Source of the DNA: an uncultured Planctomycetota bacterium
GTDB taxonomy: Bacteria > Planctomycetota > Planctomycetia > Gemmatales > HRBIN36
Direction: 5' to 3'
Length of the DNA stretch: 64,000 nt
NCBI GenBank assembly: GCA_937944855.1
Contig: CALFAY010000005.1
Span: 124,001 to 188,000, forward strand
A program made the translations under genes and the position numbers. Of the stretch, positions 51,799 to 60,484 are shown piece after piece; the first letter of the stretch is position 1, and every line of letters starts with the position of its first letter. The notes beneath the pieces are model-generated. The model was given only the letters and a program-made list of their open reading frames with translations, was not told where the DNA came from and did no database searches.

Positions 51799-52608
51799 TC
51801 AGGATTCCGCCTGAACCGACAGTGCTGCCACTGCGGCGGGAACCTGGTCCAATAGTTCCATTAAGCGCGCAGCCCCAGTGAAGGCCTCGTGGATCTGGTT
51901 ACACACCACGAGATGCTCTACCTGTCGCGCCGCGTCGGCAATCGGTTCGGCCCCTATGCTTCCGGCGGCTCCTTTGAGCGTATGCGCCGTTTGCCGAAGA
52001 AGCAAAGCATTTTTTGAGGAAATTGCCTCCCGCAGCTTAACCTGCAAGGCCCGACAATCTTCGAGGAAGAGTTGTACCAATTCCGCGTAAAGGGCCCGGT
52101 CGCCGTGCAGCTTGGCCAAGGCCTTCGCCGCGTCGATTACCCGCATCTGGCCAGCCATATGACCGAAGATCGTTTCCGAGCGGTCGGTCGTCTGCGAGGC
52201 GGGAACTGTCTTTACCGCTGTGATACGCTCGAGAAGCTCGTACAAGTCGGACGGCTGGATCGGCTTGGTCAAGTACGCGTCGTAACCGGCTTCGAGACAC
52301 TGTTGCCGGACCTCATCCGACGTGTGGGCGGTCAGGGCGATGATCGGCACCCGGAGCAAACCCAGTTCCTTTTCCCGAGTCCGTATCCGCCGCGTCGCTT
52401 CCAGCCCGTCCATGCCCGGCATCTCCACGTCCATGAGGAGGACGTCGAAACGATTCGGTTCATACAGGCCCAGGGCCACACTGGCGGCCCGGGCAATAAT
52501 TACCTGATGTCTCCGTTTCTCCAACAACCGCTGAAGCAACCGTTGATTGACGGAGTCGTCATCCACTGCCAAGACACGAAGGCATCTTGGATTACTTGGT
52601 GCAGACAT
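51799..52608 (-). CDS. response regulator with HPt phosphotransfer domain
   Basis: A 269-residue protein. The receiver domain (about residues 10-130) has Asp 60 (LLMDVEMPGMDGLE) and KPIQPSDL. The C-terminal HPt domain (about 150-260) has the phospho-acceptor His 209 in RQTAHTLKGAAGSIGA, the canonical HTLKG motif. It heads the operon REC-HPt, REC-ATPase, REC-Cys. It could pass phosphate between receivers, but no histidine kinase is encoded nearby. It is divergent from the Ser/Thr kinase gene. Confidence 0.9.
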   Translation of the reverse strand: MSAPSNPRCLRVLAVDDDSVNQRLLQRLLEKRRHQVIIARAASVALGLYEPNRFDVLLMDVEMPGMDGLEATRRIRTREKELGLLRVPIIALTAHTSDEVRQQCLEAGYDAYLTKPIQPSDLYELLERITAVKTVPASQTTDRSETIFGHMAGQMRVIDAAKALAKLHGDRALYAELVQLFLEDCRALQVKLREAISSKNALLLRQTAHTLKGAAGSIGAEPIADAARQVEHLVVCNQIHEAFTGAARLMELLDQVPAAVAALSVQAES

Positions 52609-52729
52609 GGGAAACTTTCCGGACTGGCTCGCCGGTCATTCAAATATGGCATCTTATTTTTGCGCGGGAAAGAGAGTTTCAGCAACTTTCCGGGCTTGCC
52701 CTCATGAGCGTCTCACCACCTGGATGAGA

Positions 52730-52742
52730 TATCATAATGATA
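52730..52742. promoter_or_regulatory. palindrome between divergent signalling genes
   Basis: TATCATAATGATA is a perfect 13-bp palindrome in the 207-bp intergenic region between the receiver operon and the kinase gene, about 75 bp before the kinase start. It contains a TATGAT/CATAAT that could serve as a -10 element on either strand. It might be an operator for a shared regulator; no second copy was noticed in the window. Confidence 0.28.
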
Positions 52743-52815
52743 CCGTGCGACTGGATCCCTCTCTGGGTGGGAAGGGCGGTGCCATCGCTAAATCCAATTC
52801 AGAACGGTGAAAAAC

Positions 52816-54450
52816 ATGCCCACCGAGCCGCAATCTCGACCCTCCACAGCCGACGTCGATATGTCTGGCCGTCGGCTCGGTGATTTTCTGTTGGTGCGGC
52901 GTCTCGGCGAGGGCGGCATGGGAACCGTCTATCTTGCCGAGCAGGTGTCGCTGCGTCGGCGGGTCGCCGTCAAAGTGCTTCGCGGCGACAGCACGGGCAG
53001 TGAAACATCCCGTAAGCGTTTTCGGGCCGAGGCCGAGGCTGTCGCCCGCCTCAACCACGCCAATATCGTCCAGCTGTACCAATTCCAGGACGGTTCGTCG
53101 CCGCACTACATGGTGCTCGAATATGTGGACGGCTGGAACTTGCGGGAGTATCTGGCCCGCAAGGGTCCGCCAGGTTTGCCGATGGCCTTGAGCATCATGT
53201 GGCAAGTCGCCTCCGCCTTGCAACGGGCGGCCGAGATGAGCATCGTTCACCGCGACATCAAGCCGGAGAACATCCTCATTACTCGGAAGGGCGAGGTCAA
53301 AGTGGCGGACTTTGGCTTGTCCCGCATGCTCTACTCGGGGAATGAGGCGAAGCATCTTACCCAGACCGGGGTCACTCTGGGCACTCCGCTGTACATGAGT
53401 CCGGAGCAGGTCGAGGGTCGGCCCACCGATCATCGCACCGACATCTATTCCTTCGGAGCGACCTGCTACCACCTCTTGGCCGGCTGTCCGCCGTTTGAGG
53501 GGGAGAATGCCTTCGCAGTGGCCTTGCAGCATGTCCAGAAAGAGCCGATACCGCTGGACACGCTGCGTCCTGATCTGCCTCCGCAATTGTGCGCGCTCAT
53601 CCACCGCATGTTGGCCAAAAAGCCGGAGCAGCGTCCGGCCAGCGCTGCCGAGGTGCTGCGGGAGCTGCAAGCGATCAGCGAAGGCCTGCCCAAGGACCAG
53701 ACCAGCCCGGTTTTCAACTCATTGACGCTGTCGCTGCCCGTCGTCGAATCCGAAGCTTTGATGCCGACTTTGACTGAGACAAGTTCAGTGCCCAGCGGGT
53801 GGAAACAGTCCCGATGGCTGAAAACCGCGATGTGGTCGGGGCTGGTCGTTGGCAGTCTGCTTTGTGCCTTTGTGGGAGGTGCCCTGACCGCAGCGGCCCT
53901 CAGACCACAAGTCGAGGAGGTTTCCAACGAGCCGAACGATACGGTCCAAGCGGTTCCTCTGGAGACGCTTTTGGGTTCGTATCGCCGCAAGGAACGGGGC
54001 TACCGGGATTTGATTGAGGAGACCGAGAATCCGGGCCGGGAACGCGAGGAGTTGCGTCGCGGCATCCAACACCGCATGGATTTGGGATTGCTTTACCTGG
54101 AACAGATCCCCCGGGAACTGGACCGAGCCGAGGAACTCTTTTCCACCCAAATGAAAAGCAAGGTCCGGGAGTACGAGTACGTCGGCAAGCTCGGCATGGC
54201 GATGGTGCTCGCTTTCCGAGACGAGCCGGAAAAATCGAACCAGTTGTTTTTGGAAGCGCTGAACCAACAAAGAGAAAGCGCCGGGCTGTTCATTCCTCCG
54301 AACCTGCGCTGGCTGCGGATGATCTTGACTGCATTGGATCACAACAAGCGGAACTGCCTGGCTCAGAAGCTCCGCTATCCGCCGGAACTGAGCGCCTTCG
54401 AGACCAATCTGCGGCGACTTCCCGGTTTGCCGGGGGCGGACCTCCGGTAA
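52816..54450 (+). CDS. Ser/Thr protein kinase, PknB-like, with membrane helix
   Basis: A 544-residue Hanks-type kinase. The catalytic domain (about residues 23-290) has the Gly loop LGEGGMGTVY, VAIK-equivalent VAVKVL (Lys 53), catalytic VHRDIKPENIL (Asp 147), DFGLSR (Asp 165) and MSPEQVEGRPTDHRTDIYSFG. A membrane helix follows (about 335-360, WSGLVVGSLLCAFVGGALTA), then a helical extracytoplasmic part of about 180 residues. I use the ATG at 52816; a GTG at 52807 would add three residues. It phosphorylates proteins, and FHA-domain proteins such as the cyclase at 39198 are natural partners, which is inference. Divergent from the receiver operon. Confidence 0.93.
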   Translation: MPTEPQSRPSTADVDMSGRRLGDFLLVRRLGEGGMGTVYLAEQVSLRRRVAVKVLRGDSTGSETSRKRFRAEAEAVARLNHANIVQLYQFQDGSSPHYMVLEYVDGWNLREYLARKGPPGLPMALSIMWQVASALQRAAEMSIVHRDIKPENILITRKGEVKVADFGLSRMLYSGNEAKHLTQTGVTLGTPLYMSPEQVEGRPTDHRTDIYSFGATCYHLLAGCPPFEGENAFAVALQHVQKEPIPLDTLRPDLPPQLCALIHRMLAKKPEQRPASAAEVLRELQAISEGLPKDQTSPVFNSLTLSLPVVESEALMPTLTETSSVPSGWKQSRWLKTAMWSGLVVGSLLCAFVGGALTAAALRPQVEEVSNEPNDTVQAVPLETLLGSYRRKERGYRDLIEETENPGREREELRRGIQHRMDLGLLYLEQIPRELDRAEELFSTQMKSKVREYEYVGKLGMAMVLAFRDEPEKSNQLFLEALNQQRESAGLFIPPNLRWLRMILTALDHNKRNCLAQKLRYPPELSAFETNLRRLPGLPGADLR

Positions 54451-54513
54451 CACCGCCTGGACCGCCGCTGGATCGACCGCGACCCCCGTCCTGAAAGCGG
54501 AATGGGCAAACAG

Positions 54514-54548
54514 GAAACGCCTCCAGGTAGCCCACCCGAAGGCGTTTC
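54514..54548. terminator. possible bidirectional terminator
   Basis: GAAACGCCT (54514-54522) pairs perfectly with AGGCGTTTC (54540-54548) across a 17-nt loop. The element lies between the convergent kinase gene (ending 54450) and secreted-protein gene (ending 54589). Runs of T or A next to the stem are weak, so termination is likely but not certain. Confidence 0.5.
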
Positions 54549-54588
54549 TTGCTTGGTGCCGAGTGCGGGATTGAACGCTGACCTCGTA

Positions 54589-55572
54589 TCAGCGACCCGC
54601 CTTGTCGATCATCTCCTGAGTCAGGGTCATTTTGAGCGAGATAGTTTTGCCGTTGACGTCGGTCTTGGCCCCTTGAATCATCTCGGCCCAGATCTCGCCG
54701 CCGGGGACGCCTTGCCCCTGGAGGGCACCAGCCGCAAAGAGCTTAAGCCCTTCCAATTGACCGCGAAGCTGCTGGGCTGCCTGAGCTTCAGTGGTGTGAA
54801 TGAACAAACCGATATTGAGGTCCTTGCCGGTCGTCAGCCCGCCGGTGAAGCCTTCCAGCGCCTCGACAATCAGGGCCATCTGCGGGTTGGCCCGGGCAGC
54901 TTCTTTGGCTTCCTTGGGCAACGGCATGGCCATGATGACCGTGTCGTTGTCACTGACCTTGGTCAGCATGTTGACCAGCGTGCGATTAGGGTTTGGTTTC
55001 CGCTTGCCCTGATGCACATCGACGGCATCAGTCACCAGGGCCTTTTTATTGCCCACGACGGCCGTGCTTCCGTCGATGAAGGCTACGAACATCACCTGTT
55101 CGTTTTGCTTAGCTTCGTACAGTTTCAGACCACCGTGGTTGGAGACGCTGATCTGATCCGGCATCTGCTTGGCAGCGTCGGCAAGCGTCGTGTGAACCTT
55201 GTCCAGATCAAACTTGCCTTCAACAAGCAGGAAGAAGTTGCCGAAGGGGGATTCGAAGGCCCCTGGCATTGGAGCGACCAGACGGAAATCGCCCAAGGCG
55301 ACCGTCACTTGGGTAAGATCGCGGAGCGGATCGAACCCCAAGGCATCGAAGATCAGGCCGAGCTGAATGTTCTCTCGCAACCCTTCCTTGATCTGCTCCA
55401 GGGCATTCTTCTTCACGATGTCGCTGTCGAGCAGTTCCCGAACCTTGACCCGTAGGACCATCTGCGAATCATCGGGGAGGTACTTGCTGGGAGTGGCGGC
55501 CCACCCCGAGGTCGCCAAGGCGGTCAATACCACAAGCGCCGCCACGCATGCCGTGCCAAGTCTTAACCCCAT
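54589..55572 (-). CDS. secreted hypothetical protein, 327 residues
   Basis: An exported protein of a kind common in Gemmata relatives. It has a signal peptide (about 1-25), then alternating strands and helices: KYLPDDSQMVLRVKVRELLD, FFLLVEGKFDLDKVHTTLAD, AVVGNKKALVTDAVD and TLVNMLTKVSDNDTVIMAMP. The order resembles proteins of the DUF3352 type, with two repeats of a beta-alpha unit, but I cannot assert homology. It is a single leftward gene, converging on the kinase gene across a palindromic element. Function unknown. Confidence 0.74.
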   Translation of the reverse strand: MGLRLGTACVAALVVLTALATSGWAATPSKYLPDDSQMVLRVKVRELLDSDIVKKNALEQIKEGLRENIQLGLIFDALGFDPLRDLTQVTVALGDFRLVAPMPGAFESPFGNFFLLVEGKFDLDKVHTTLADAAKQMPDQISVSNHGGLKLYEAKQNEQVMFVAFIDGSTAVVGNKKALVTDAVDVHQGKRKPNPNRTLVNMLTKVSDNDTVIMAMPLPKEAKEAARANPQMALIVEALEGFTGGLTTGKDLNIGLFIHTTEAQAAQQLRGQLEGLKLFAAGALQGQGVPGGEIWAEMIQGAKTDVNGKTISLKMTLTQEMIDKAGR

Positions 55573-55704
55573 AGCCGAACGCCTCCGTTAGAAAATCACT
55601 AAATCTGACCGGCACACCGGATCGCTGTCGGGCCATCCGACCGCGAACATACTTTGTACCCAGTCAAGCCGCAGAGGGTTTCGTGCTCCCTGTGACTTCC
55701 TCAG

Positions 55705-56922
55705 TCACACTAAGATACGCTGGATTAGACATTTCAGGTAGGCCGATTCCAGACAGGAAATGACCACTGGATGATCCGGCGGTTGCCCTCGACGTTCCAG
55801 AAGCTGCACGGTCCGCCGGGCCGACGCTGCCACCTGAGCCGACAGATCCTCCAGCATTTCCATGCTGATCAGGCCGGAACAACAGCACAAAACCAGAATG
55901 CCCTCCGGTTCCAGGAGCAACTGAGCGAGGGTGAGCAGGCGGCGGTAGCCCCGCAAGGCGTCCTCGACTGCCGATTTAGTCCGTGCGAATTTGGGCGGAT
56001 CAAGAACGATCAGCCCAAAGCGCTCTCGGCAGCGGACGGCCTCCTGCATGAATTCGAACACGTCCGCTTTATGATACGCAACTTTCTCCCCGCTGAAACC
56101 GTTTTGAGCGGCGTTGAGCCGAGCCAGTTGGATCGCGGCTTCCGAACTGTCCACGCCGACGACGGAATTAGCGCCGGCTCTCAGACAAGTCAGGCCGAAT
56201 CCGCCGGAGTAGCAGAAGGCATCCAGTACCCGCCGACCCTTTGCGTACCGCGCCGCGGCCAAACGGTTCTCCCGCTGATCGAGGTAAAAGCCGGTCTTCT
56301 GCCCTTCCGCCAAGTCCACGAGAAACTCCACGGCTGGGCTGCCGTTCAGCGCCGGTTCACGAATCAGGACTGGACCCGGCGGCGCGTTGCCGCGGAGTAA
56401 CCCATCCTGAAGTTCCAGACCTTCCAATTTCCCCACTCCGCGTTCTGTGCGGAGGTAAATCCCGGCGGGACCCAACAAGTCCGCCAGAATGTCCGCGAAC
56501 ATTTCCCGCCGCAATGCCAGGGCCAGGCTGGTAAATTGCACGACCAGCCAGCGGTCGTACAGATCCACAGTCAGGCCCGAAAGTCCATCGCCTTCGCTGA
56601 ACACCAGGCGACAGGCCTGGTTCGGTCCGACGAGACGCAACACGTCCCGACGAAGCCGGACCGCCTCGGCAACGCGATGGTGGAAGAACGCCCGATCGAG
56701 AGGTTGGTCGGCATCCCAACTGTAAAGCCGGACTCGAAGTCGGCTACGGCTGTTGTACAGGCCCCGAGCCACGAATGCTCCGCCGTGAGCATGAACGTCC
56801 ACCTCGTCGCCGTCAGCCGGATCGCCTTCGACTGAGGCAATAGCTGCGGGATAGACCCACGGATGCCGGGCATACAGCGGTTTGGCCCGACGCGGATGGA
56901 GATGAACGTGGCCTTTGGTCAT
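55705..56922 (-). CDS. RlmI-like class I SAM-dependent rRNA methyltransferase
   Basis: A 405-residue methyltransferase of the RlmI/COG1092 family, which methylates a cytosine (m5C) of 23S rRNA. A PUA domain opens the protein (RRAKPLYARHPWVYPAAIAS). Then comes the conserved EGQKTGFYLDQRENR, the SAM-binding motif VLDAFCYSGGFGLTCLRAGA, VVGVDSSE, and the catalytic block LIVLDPPKFA with LVLCCCSGLISMEM containing the nucleophile region. Length is typical (about 395-400). Its start overlaps the stop of the receiver gene by 4 bp. Confidence 0.93.
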   Translation of the reverse strand: MTKGHVHLHPRRAKPLYARHPWVYPAAIASVEGDPADGDEVDVHAHGGAFVARGLYNSRSRLRVRLYSWDADQPLDRAFFHHRVAEAVRLRRDVLRLVGPNQACRLVFSEGDGLSGLTVDLYDRWLVVQFTSLALALRREMFADILADLLGPAGIYLRTERGVGKLEGLELQDGLLRGNAPPGPVLIREPALNGSPAVEFLVDLAEGQKTGFYLDQRENRLAAARYAKGRRVLDAFCYSGGFGLTCLRAGANSVVGVDSSEAAIQLARLNAAQNGFSGEKVAYHKADVFEFMQEAVRCRERFGLIVLDPPKFARTKSAVEDALRGYRRLLTLAQLLLEPEGILVLCCCSGLISMEMLEDLSAQVAASARRTVQLLERRGQPPDHPVVISCLESAYLKCLIQRILV

Positions 56923-57401
56923 AGCTGCGGCGGCTGAGTCGTCCCCGGCGGCTGTCCTGCCGCCTGCTCAATGTTCTGGAAATGGGCCAAAGCGCGATCA
57001 AGCTCTTTTTTGTACATCCGACCTTTCAATAGCGACCGAACACGCAACAGCAGTTCCGTCTTGTTGATCGGTTTGGTGAGGAAATCATCCGTACCGACTT
57101 CGACAGCCCGATCGATGTCGCTGGGCTGATCCAAGGCTGTCACCATCAACACCGCTACGTCCTTGGTCCGCGGGTTTCCCCGCAGCCGTTTGCACACCTC
57201 GAAGCCGCTGATCCGCGGCATCATGACGTCGAGCAGGATCAGGTCCGGAAGCCACTCCTCGACCACGCGGAGGGTTTCTTCCCCGTCCGCAGCCGTGCGA
57301 GTGTCGCAGTCCAGCTCGCCCAGGTATGCTTCCAGAAGCTCCACGCCCTGCGGATTGTCGTCGGCGATCAGAATGCGTGGCCGGGTGCTCGTCGATTCCA
57401 T
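56919..57401 (-). CDS. single-domain response regulator with short helical tail
   Basis: A 160-residue receiver protein. The receiver domain (about residues 8-125) has acidic ADD, phospho-acceptor Asp 58 (LILLDVMMPRISGF), VTALDQPSD and KPINKTELLL. The last 35 residues form a helix and Pro/Gln-rich tail, with no DNA-binding or enzyme output, so it acts like CheY or DivK types. It overlaps the RlmI-like gene by 4 bp. The presence of an adjacent partner kinase is not seen. Confidence 0.9.
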   Translation of the reverse strand: MESTSTRPRILIADDNPQGVELLEAYLGELDCDTRTAADGEETLRVVEEWLPDLILLDVMMPRISGFEVCKRLRGNPRTKDVAVLMVTALDQPSDIDRAVEVGTDDFLTKPINKTELLLRVRSLLKGRMYKKELDRALAHFQNIEQAAGQPPGTTQPPQL

Positions 57402-57521
57402 GACCTACCTCGCCCTCGGATTCAAGCTCAGGGATTATACTAATTTCAGGCTGGGCGAAGCTGCCGGGCAATTCGCCTCGGACTCGCTGCAAGCAGTGGA
57501 ATGGGATGCTTTTGAATAACG

Positions 57522-57938
57522 ATGCCGCGGATGACCCTCAAGCAATTTGGACGTATCGTGTCCCACGTGATGGACACGCTTCCAGAGCAGATACGACGAC
57601 ACCTCGAAAATGTGGTCATCGACATCGAGGAAGAACCGGACGAGGAACTCCTGCGCAGCGCCGGTTTCAGCACCGAAGAAATCGCCCAGGGAGCCTCGCT
57701 CTACGGACTGTTCATCCCGTTTGATACGCGGGCCCCGGACTCGATCGACTTCCTCGACCGACCCAATCGGATCCTGATATTCAAGAGGCCCCTGGAGGAG
57801 GACTTCCCGGACCCCCGCCAGCTCCGCATCGAGATCCGCAAGACGGTCGTCCATGAGGTAGCCCATCATTTCGGCTGGACGGATTGGGATCTGGAAAGAT
57901 TCGACAGCCAGCCTGACCCGTTCAAGGACGAACCATGA
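57522..57938 (+). CDS. metallopeptidase of the minimal zincin (DUF1025) type
   Basis: A 138-residue member of the PF06262 (zincin-like, minimal MMP-like) family. The zinc motif is HEVAHHFGWTD at residues 111-121: H111 and H115 with E112 as base and D121 as third ligand, exactly the family's HExxHxxGxxD. Preceding blocks are IDIEEEPDEELL and LYGLFIPFDTR. An alternative ATG at 57531 would remove three residues. The gene overlaps the alkyltransferase gene by 4 bp. Protease activity is inferred, not shown, for the family. Confidence 0.9.
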   Translation: MPRMTLKQFGRIVSHVMDTLPEQIRRHLENVVIDIEEEPDEELLRSAGFSTEEIAQGASLYGLFIPFDTRAPDSIDFLDRPNRILIFKRPLEEDFPDPRQLRIEIRKTVVHEVAHHFGWTDWDLERFDSQPDPFKDEP

Positions 57939-58507
57939 CCCACGCAATCGCTGCCAGCAGGACAAGCACCGCAAACGGCGATCGGTCCCGCGAGCTTCGA
58001 TGGGCGTTGGCGGTCGCCTGGGAGCCGATCCCTTCCGCTTTCGGCCTGATCGGCGTGATATTCTCGCATCACGGCGTTCTGGAAGTGCGGTTCCTTCATG
58101 GGGCGGACGACTTTCCACAAGATCTGCGATTGACCATGCTCCCAGCCGCCCAAAAGCCGTGGCAAAGGCGGGCCGTGGACCTGCTTCAGCGGTATCTCTC
58201 GGGGAAACGACAATCACTCGACGAGATCAGCATCGACTACGCTGGGTTTAGCGAATTCCGGCGAAAAGTCACGGAAGAATGCCGGGCAGTACCCTTCGGG
58301 CAGACCGCAACCTATCAACAATTGGCAGATCGGACTGGCAATCCGAGAGCAGCTCGCGCGGTCGGCGGCGTGATGCGCGCCAATCCGATGCCGTTGATCG
58401 TGCCCTGCCATCGGATCGTTCGCTGCGATGGCACGTTAGGAGGGTACTCCGGACCGGGCGGCGTCAATCTCAAACGCCGGCTGCTGGAGTTGGAAGGAGT
58501 CTTGTGA
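57935..58507 (+). CDS. ogt: methylated-DNA--protein-cysteine methyltransferase
   Basis: Repairs O6-methylguanine by irreversibly moving the methyl group to its own cysteine. The 190-residue protein has a ribonuclease-like N-terminal half and the C-terminal helix-turn-helix and active-site block: VPFGQTATYQQLADRTGNPR, AVGGVMRANPMPLIVPCHRI with the acceptor Cys 158, and GGYSGPGGVNLKRRLLELEG. The Asn and Arg finger residues are conserved. Length fits Ogt rather than the longer Ada protein. It overlaps the zincin gene by 4 bp and converges on the putative anti-sigma gene. Confidence 0.94.
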   Translation: MTHAIAASRTSTANGDRSRELRWALAVAWEPIPSAFGLIGVIFSHHGVLEVRFLHGADDFPQDLRLTMLPAAQKPWQRRAVDLLQRYLSGKRQSLDEISIDYAGFSEFRRKVTEECRAVPFGQTATYQQLADRTGNPRAARAVGGVMRANPMPLIVPCHRIVRCDGTLGGYSGPGGVNLKRRLLELEGVL

Positions 58508-58541
58508 CCTACGGACTTTTCCCGCGAGCGTGGTTGAGAAG

Positions 58542-58997
58542 TCAGGATCGCGGCGGTCTTGGCTGTTTGCCTGATTGTTGTTGAAGCAGGCGAACGCCCT
58601 CTTGAAGCGCCTTCTTCGCCCGGTCGCCGCGTGCCTTCTCGTTTGCTTTTTTAAGGGCTTTGAGGTCTTCCAGTTCCGCCTGGCAGAAGTCGCAGCCCAC
58701 AGTTTTGAGATGGAACTCGATGTAGTCGTGCAGGTCCTTGGGCATGGCATCCAAAAGGAAGTTGCTCAGCTGTTCCCGGGTCGGACAACTGAGCCGATGG
58801 CGTTGCCAAATCGCACCGACGCTGTGTTCTTCGTTTGAGTAGGTCAAGATCAGAGCATTGAGAATGGCCATCAAGTCTTTGGATGCTCTGATTGCTTTTT
58901 CGACCCGCGCCATATCGGCGGGAGGGAGGTTCTCAGCAATGTAGTCTATCAGATCTTTCTCGGTGATTGAGTGGGCAAAATCGCGATCCACGGTCAA
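58542..58997 (-). CDS. probable anti-sigma factor or sigma-linked small protein
   Basis: A 151-residue soluble protein immediately after the ECF sigma gene (6 bp gap). Its middle has a His-Cys-Cys cluster, FHLKTVGCDFCQAELE, reminiscent of the zinc-binding anti-sigma signature (His-x3-Cys-x2-Cys) but with His five residues before the first Cys. The N-terminus is helical (ITEKDLIDYIAENLPPADMA) and an extended Gln/Lys/Arg tail ends the protein. There is no membrane segment, so it would be a cytoplasmic anti-sigma. This role is inferred from position and motif. Confidence 0.62.
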   Translation of the reverse strand: MTVDRDFAHSITEKDLIDYIAENLPPADMARVEKAIRASKDLMAILNALILTYSNEEHSVGAIWQRHRLSCPTREQLSNFLLDAMPKDLHDYIEFHLKTVGCDFCQAELEDLKALKKANEKARGDRAKKALQEGVRLLQQQSGKQPRPPRS

Positions 58998-59003
58998 GCC
59001 CCT

Positions 59004-59651
59004 TCACGAGGAACGACGGGAAGAAAGAAATGCCTCAGGAGGTAAACCACACTCATTGACGCCGACTGCCAGCTTCCGGATGGCCGCGAAACGGATGTTG
59101 GCGACGTTCTGATCCGGCATTTCTAAGAAGTCAGCGATTTTTTTGTTCGGCCAATGTTTGACGAAGAGCAGTTCCAGGACCATCACCCGCTTGTAGTCCC
59201 CCTTCTTCTTCCATTCCCCGATGAGGTCGGAGAGAGCAACGACGAGCGCTTTCTCCTCCATGTCCCGTCGTTCCTTACTGCGGGCCATGGTCGAAACCCC
59301 GGGCCGCTTATCTGGAATGTTCAGCCCGCCCGGGTTGCTTTCCCCTGAGTCGCCCCCTTCGGAAGACAGTTCTTTAGGTTCACGGCCCTTTTTGCGAAGT
59401 CGATCTGTGATCTTGTTCTTGGCGATCGTGTAGAGATAGCTCAGCAGGTCGCGGTTTTCGTCAAAGTAGGACAGACTCTTAAGGAAACCTAAAAGCGTTT
59501 CCTGAACGACGTCCTCAGCTTCGTTGTCGCCGAGTTTGAGACGGACGAAGTAGAAGAGGCGGTCGTAGTAGCGTTCAAGCAGTTGCCGCCAGGCTGCCTC
59601 GTCGCCCTCCCGCAATTTTCGAACGAGAAGCCGATCACTGGCATTGGGCAT
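59004..59651 (-). CDS. ECF-type RNA polymerase sigma factor
   Basis: A 215-residue sigma-70 family factor of the extracytoplasmic-function class. Region 2 (about residues 8-90) includes LLVRKLREGDEAAWRQLLER, DNEAEDVVQETLLGFLKSL and YLYTIAKNKITDRLRKKG; after an acidic Gly/Ser-rich linker, region 4 (about 150-205) has LLFVKHWPNKKIADFLEMPD and VANIRFAAIRKL. The ATG at 59651 has GGAG 7 nt upstream and aligns with the domain start; the frame opens 26 codons earlier, at 59729, overlapping the BatE-like stop by 4 bp. It follows the second Bat operon on the same strand. Confidence 0.92.
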   Translation of the reverse strand: MPNASDRLLVRKLREGDEAAWRQLLERYYDRLFYFVRLKLGDNEAEDVVQETLLGFLKSLSYFDENRDLLSYLYTIAKNKITDRLRKKGREPKELSSEGGDSGESNPGGLNIPDKRPGVSTMARSKERRDMEEKALVVALSDLIGEWKKKGDYKRVMVLELLFVKHWPNKKIADFLEMPDQNVANIRFAAIRKLAVGVNECGLPPEAFLSSRRSS

Positions 59652-59725
59652 GGCCTGGCTCCAAAAGGATAACCGCACCCGGAAGACACCCTGGCAATAA
59701 TCATATCCATTTGAATCAGTAAGCG

Positions 59726-60484
59726 TCATTGCGGCCAGACAAAAAGCAGTTCACTGCGGGGAACCCAGCCGGTGTCACCATTATCCAATTGCACTTTCGC
59801 CCAACCGTTGGGTCGTTCGGCCAGAACACGCACCTCTACGCCCGCGTTCAGAACTATCGGTAAGCCGTTACGCTCCCGGGCCGGATACGACATGCCGTTT
59901 CCCTCTCGAAAGGTCACGCCGTTGCGACTGACAACGGCCTCGGGACGAAGACTCCGGTCGTACTCTTGCCATCGTGCCGCAGTCGCTCCCACTCCGCTTA
60001 GCACGAGGATAACAGGGGCCGCGATGGTCCAGCCCCACTGGTGGCGAACGGTTCCTGCTCCGGCCAAGCTCCAGCCAACAACCCAGAACAGCAATGCCAG
60101 TATGCGTACTTCGCTGGCAGAAAGACGGAACCAGACAGGCAGGGTCGGTTCCCGGACAGGGGACCGCGGTTCGAGGACCATTTCCCGGGCTTGAAGCAGA
60201 TTGGAATGCAGGTGCGGATTCCGCGTCAGCCAGTACTCGGCCCTTCGGTAAGCAACGATCGCGTCAGCCAGACGACCGGCCCGCAAGTAGGCGTTGCCTT
60301 GACACAGGTAGAAGCGGCCGTTCGCTACGCCGCGGCTCGACAGTTCCTCGAACAATTTCACCGCCGACTCGGCGTCGTCCTGTTGCTCGGCTCTTCGCAA
60401 CGCTGCAAGGATCTCGCCGAGCGGAATTTCCCTCGCTGCCTCGGCGGGATGAATCAGAGCCGCAAGCAGCACAAACACCGTCAT
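59726..60484 (-). CDS. BatE-like protein with TPR and SH3-like domain
   Basis: A 252-residue protein that fits BatE, the last Bat component. A signal-like hydrophobic start (about 1-16) precedes TPR-like helices (LGEILAALRRAEQQDDAESA to about residue 105), a membrane pair (about 120-160), and a C-terminal SH3-like domain (about 185-250: VVSRNGVTFREGNGMSYPAR and NGWAKVQLDNGDTGWVPRSE). It starts at the ATG at 60484, overlapping the BatD stop by 4 bp; a TTG at 60490 is less likely. It completes the Bat operon; the sigma gene follows directly. Confidence 0.8.
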   Translation of the reverse strand: MTVFVLLAALIHPAEAAREIPLGEILAALRRAEQQDDAESAVKLFEELSSRGVANGRFYLCQGNAYLRAGRLADAIVAYRRAEYWLTRNPHLHSNLLQAREMVLEPRSPVREPTLPVWFRLSASEVRILALLFWVVGWSLAGAGTVRHQWGWTIAAPVILVLSGVGATAARWQEYDRSLRPEAVVSRNGVTFREGNGMSYPARERNGLPIVLNAGVEVRVLAERPNGWAKVQLDNGDTGWVPRSELLFVWPQ

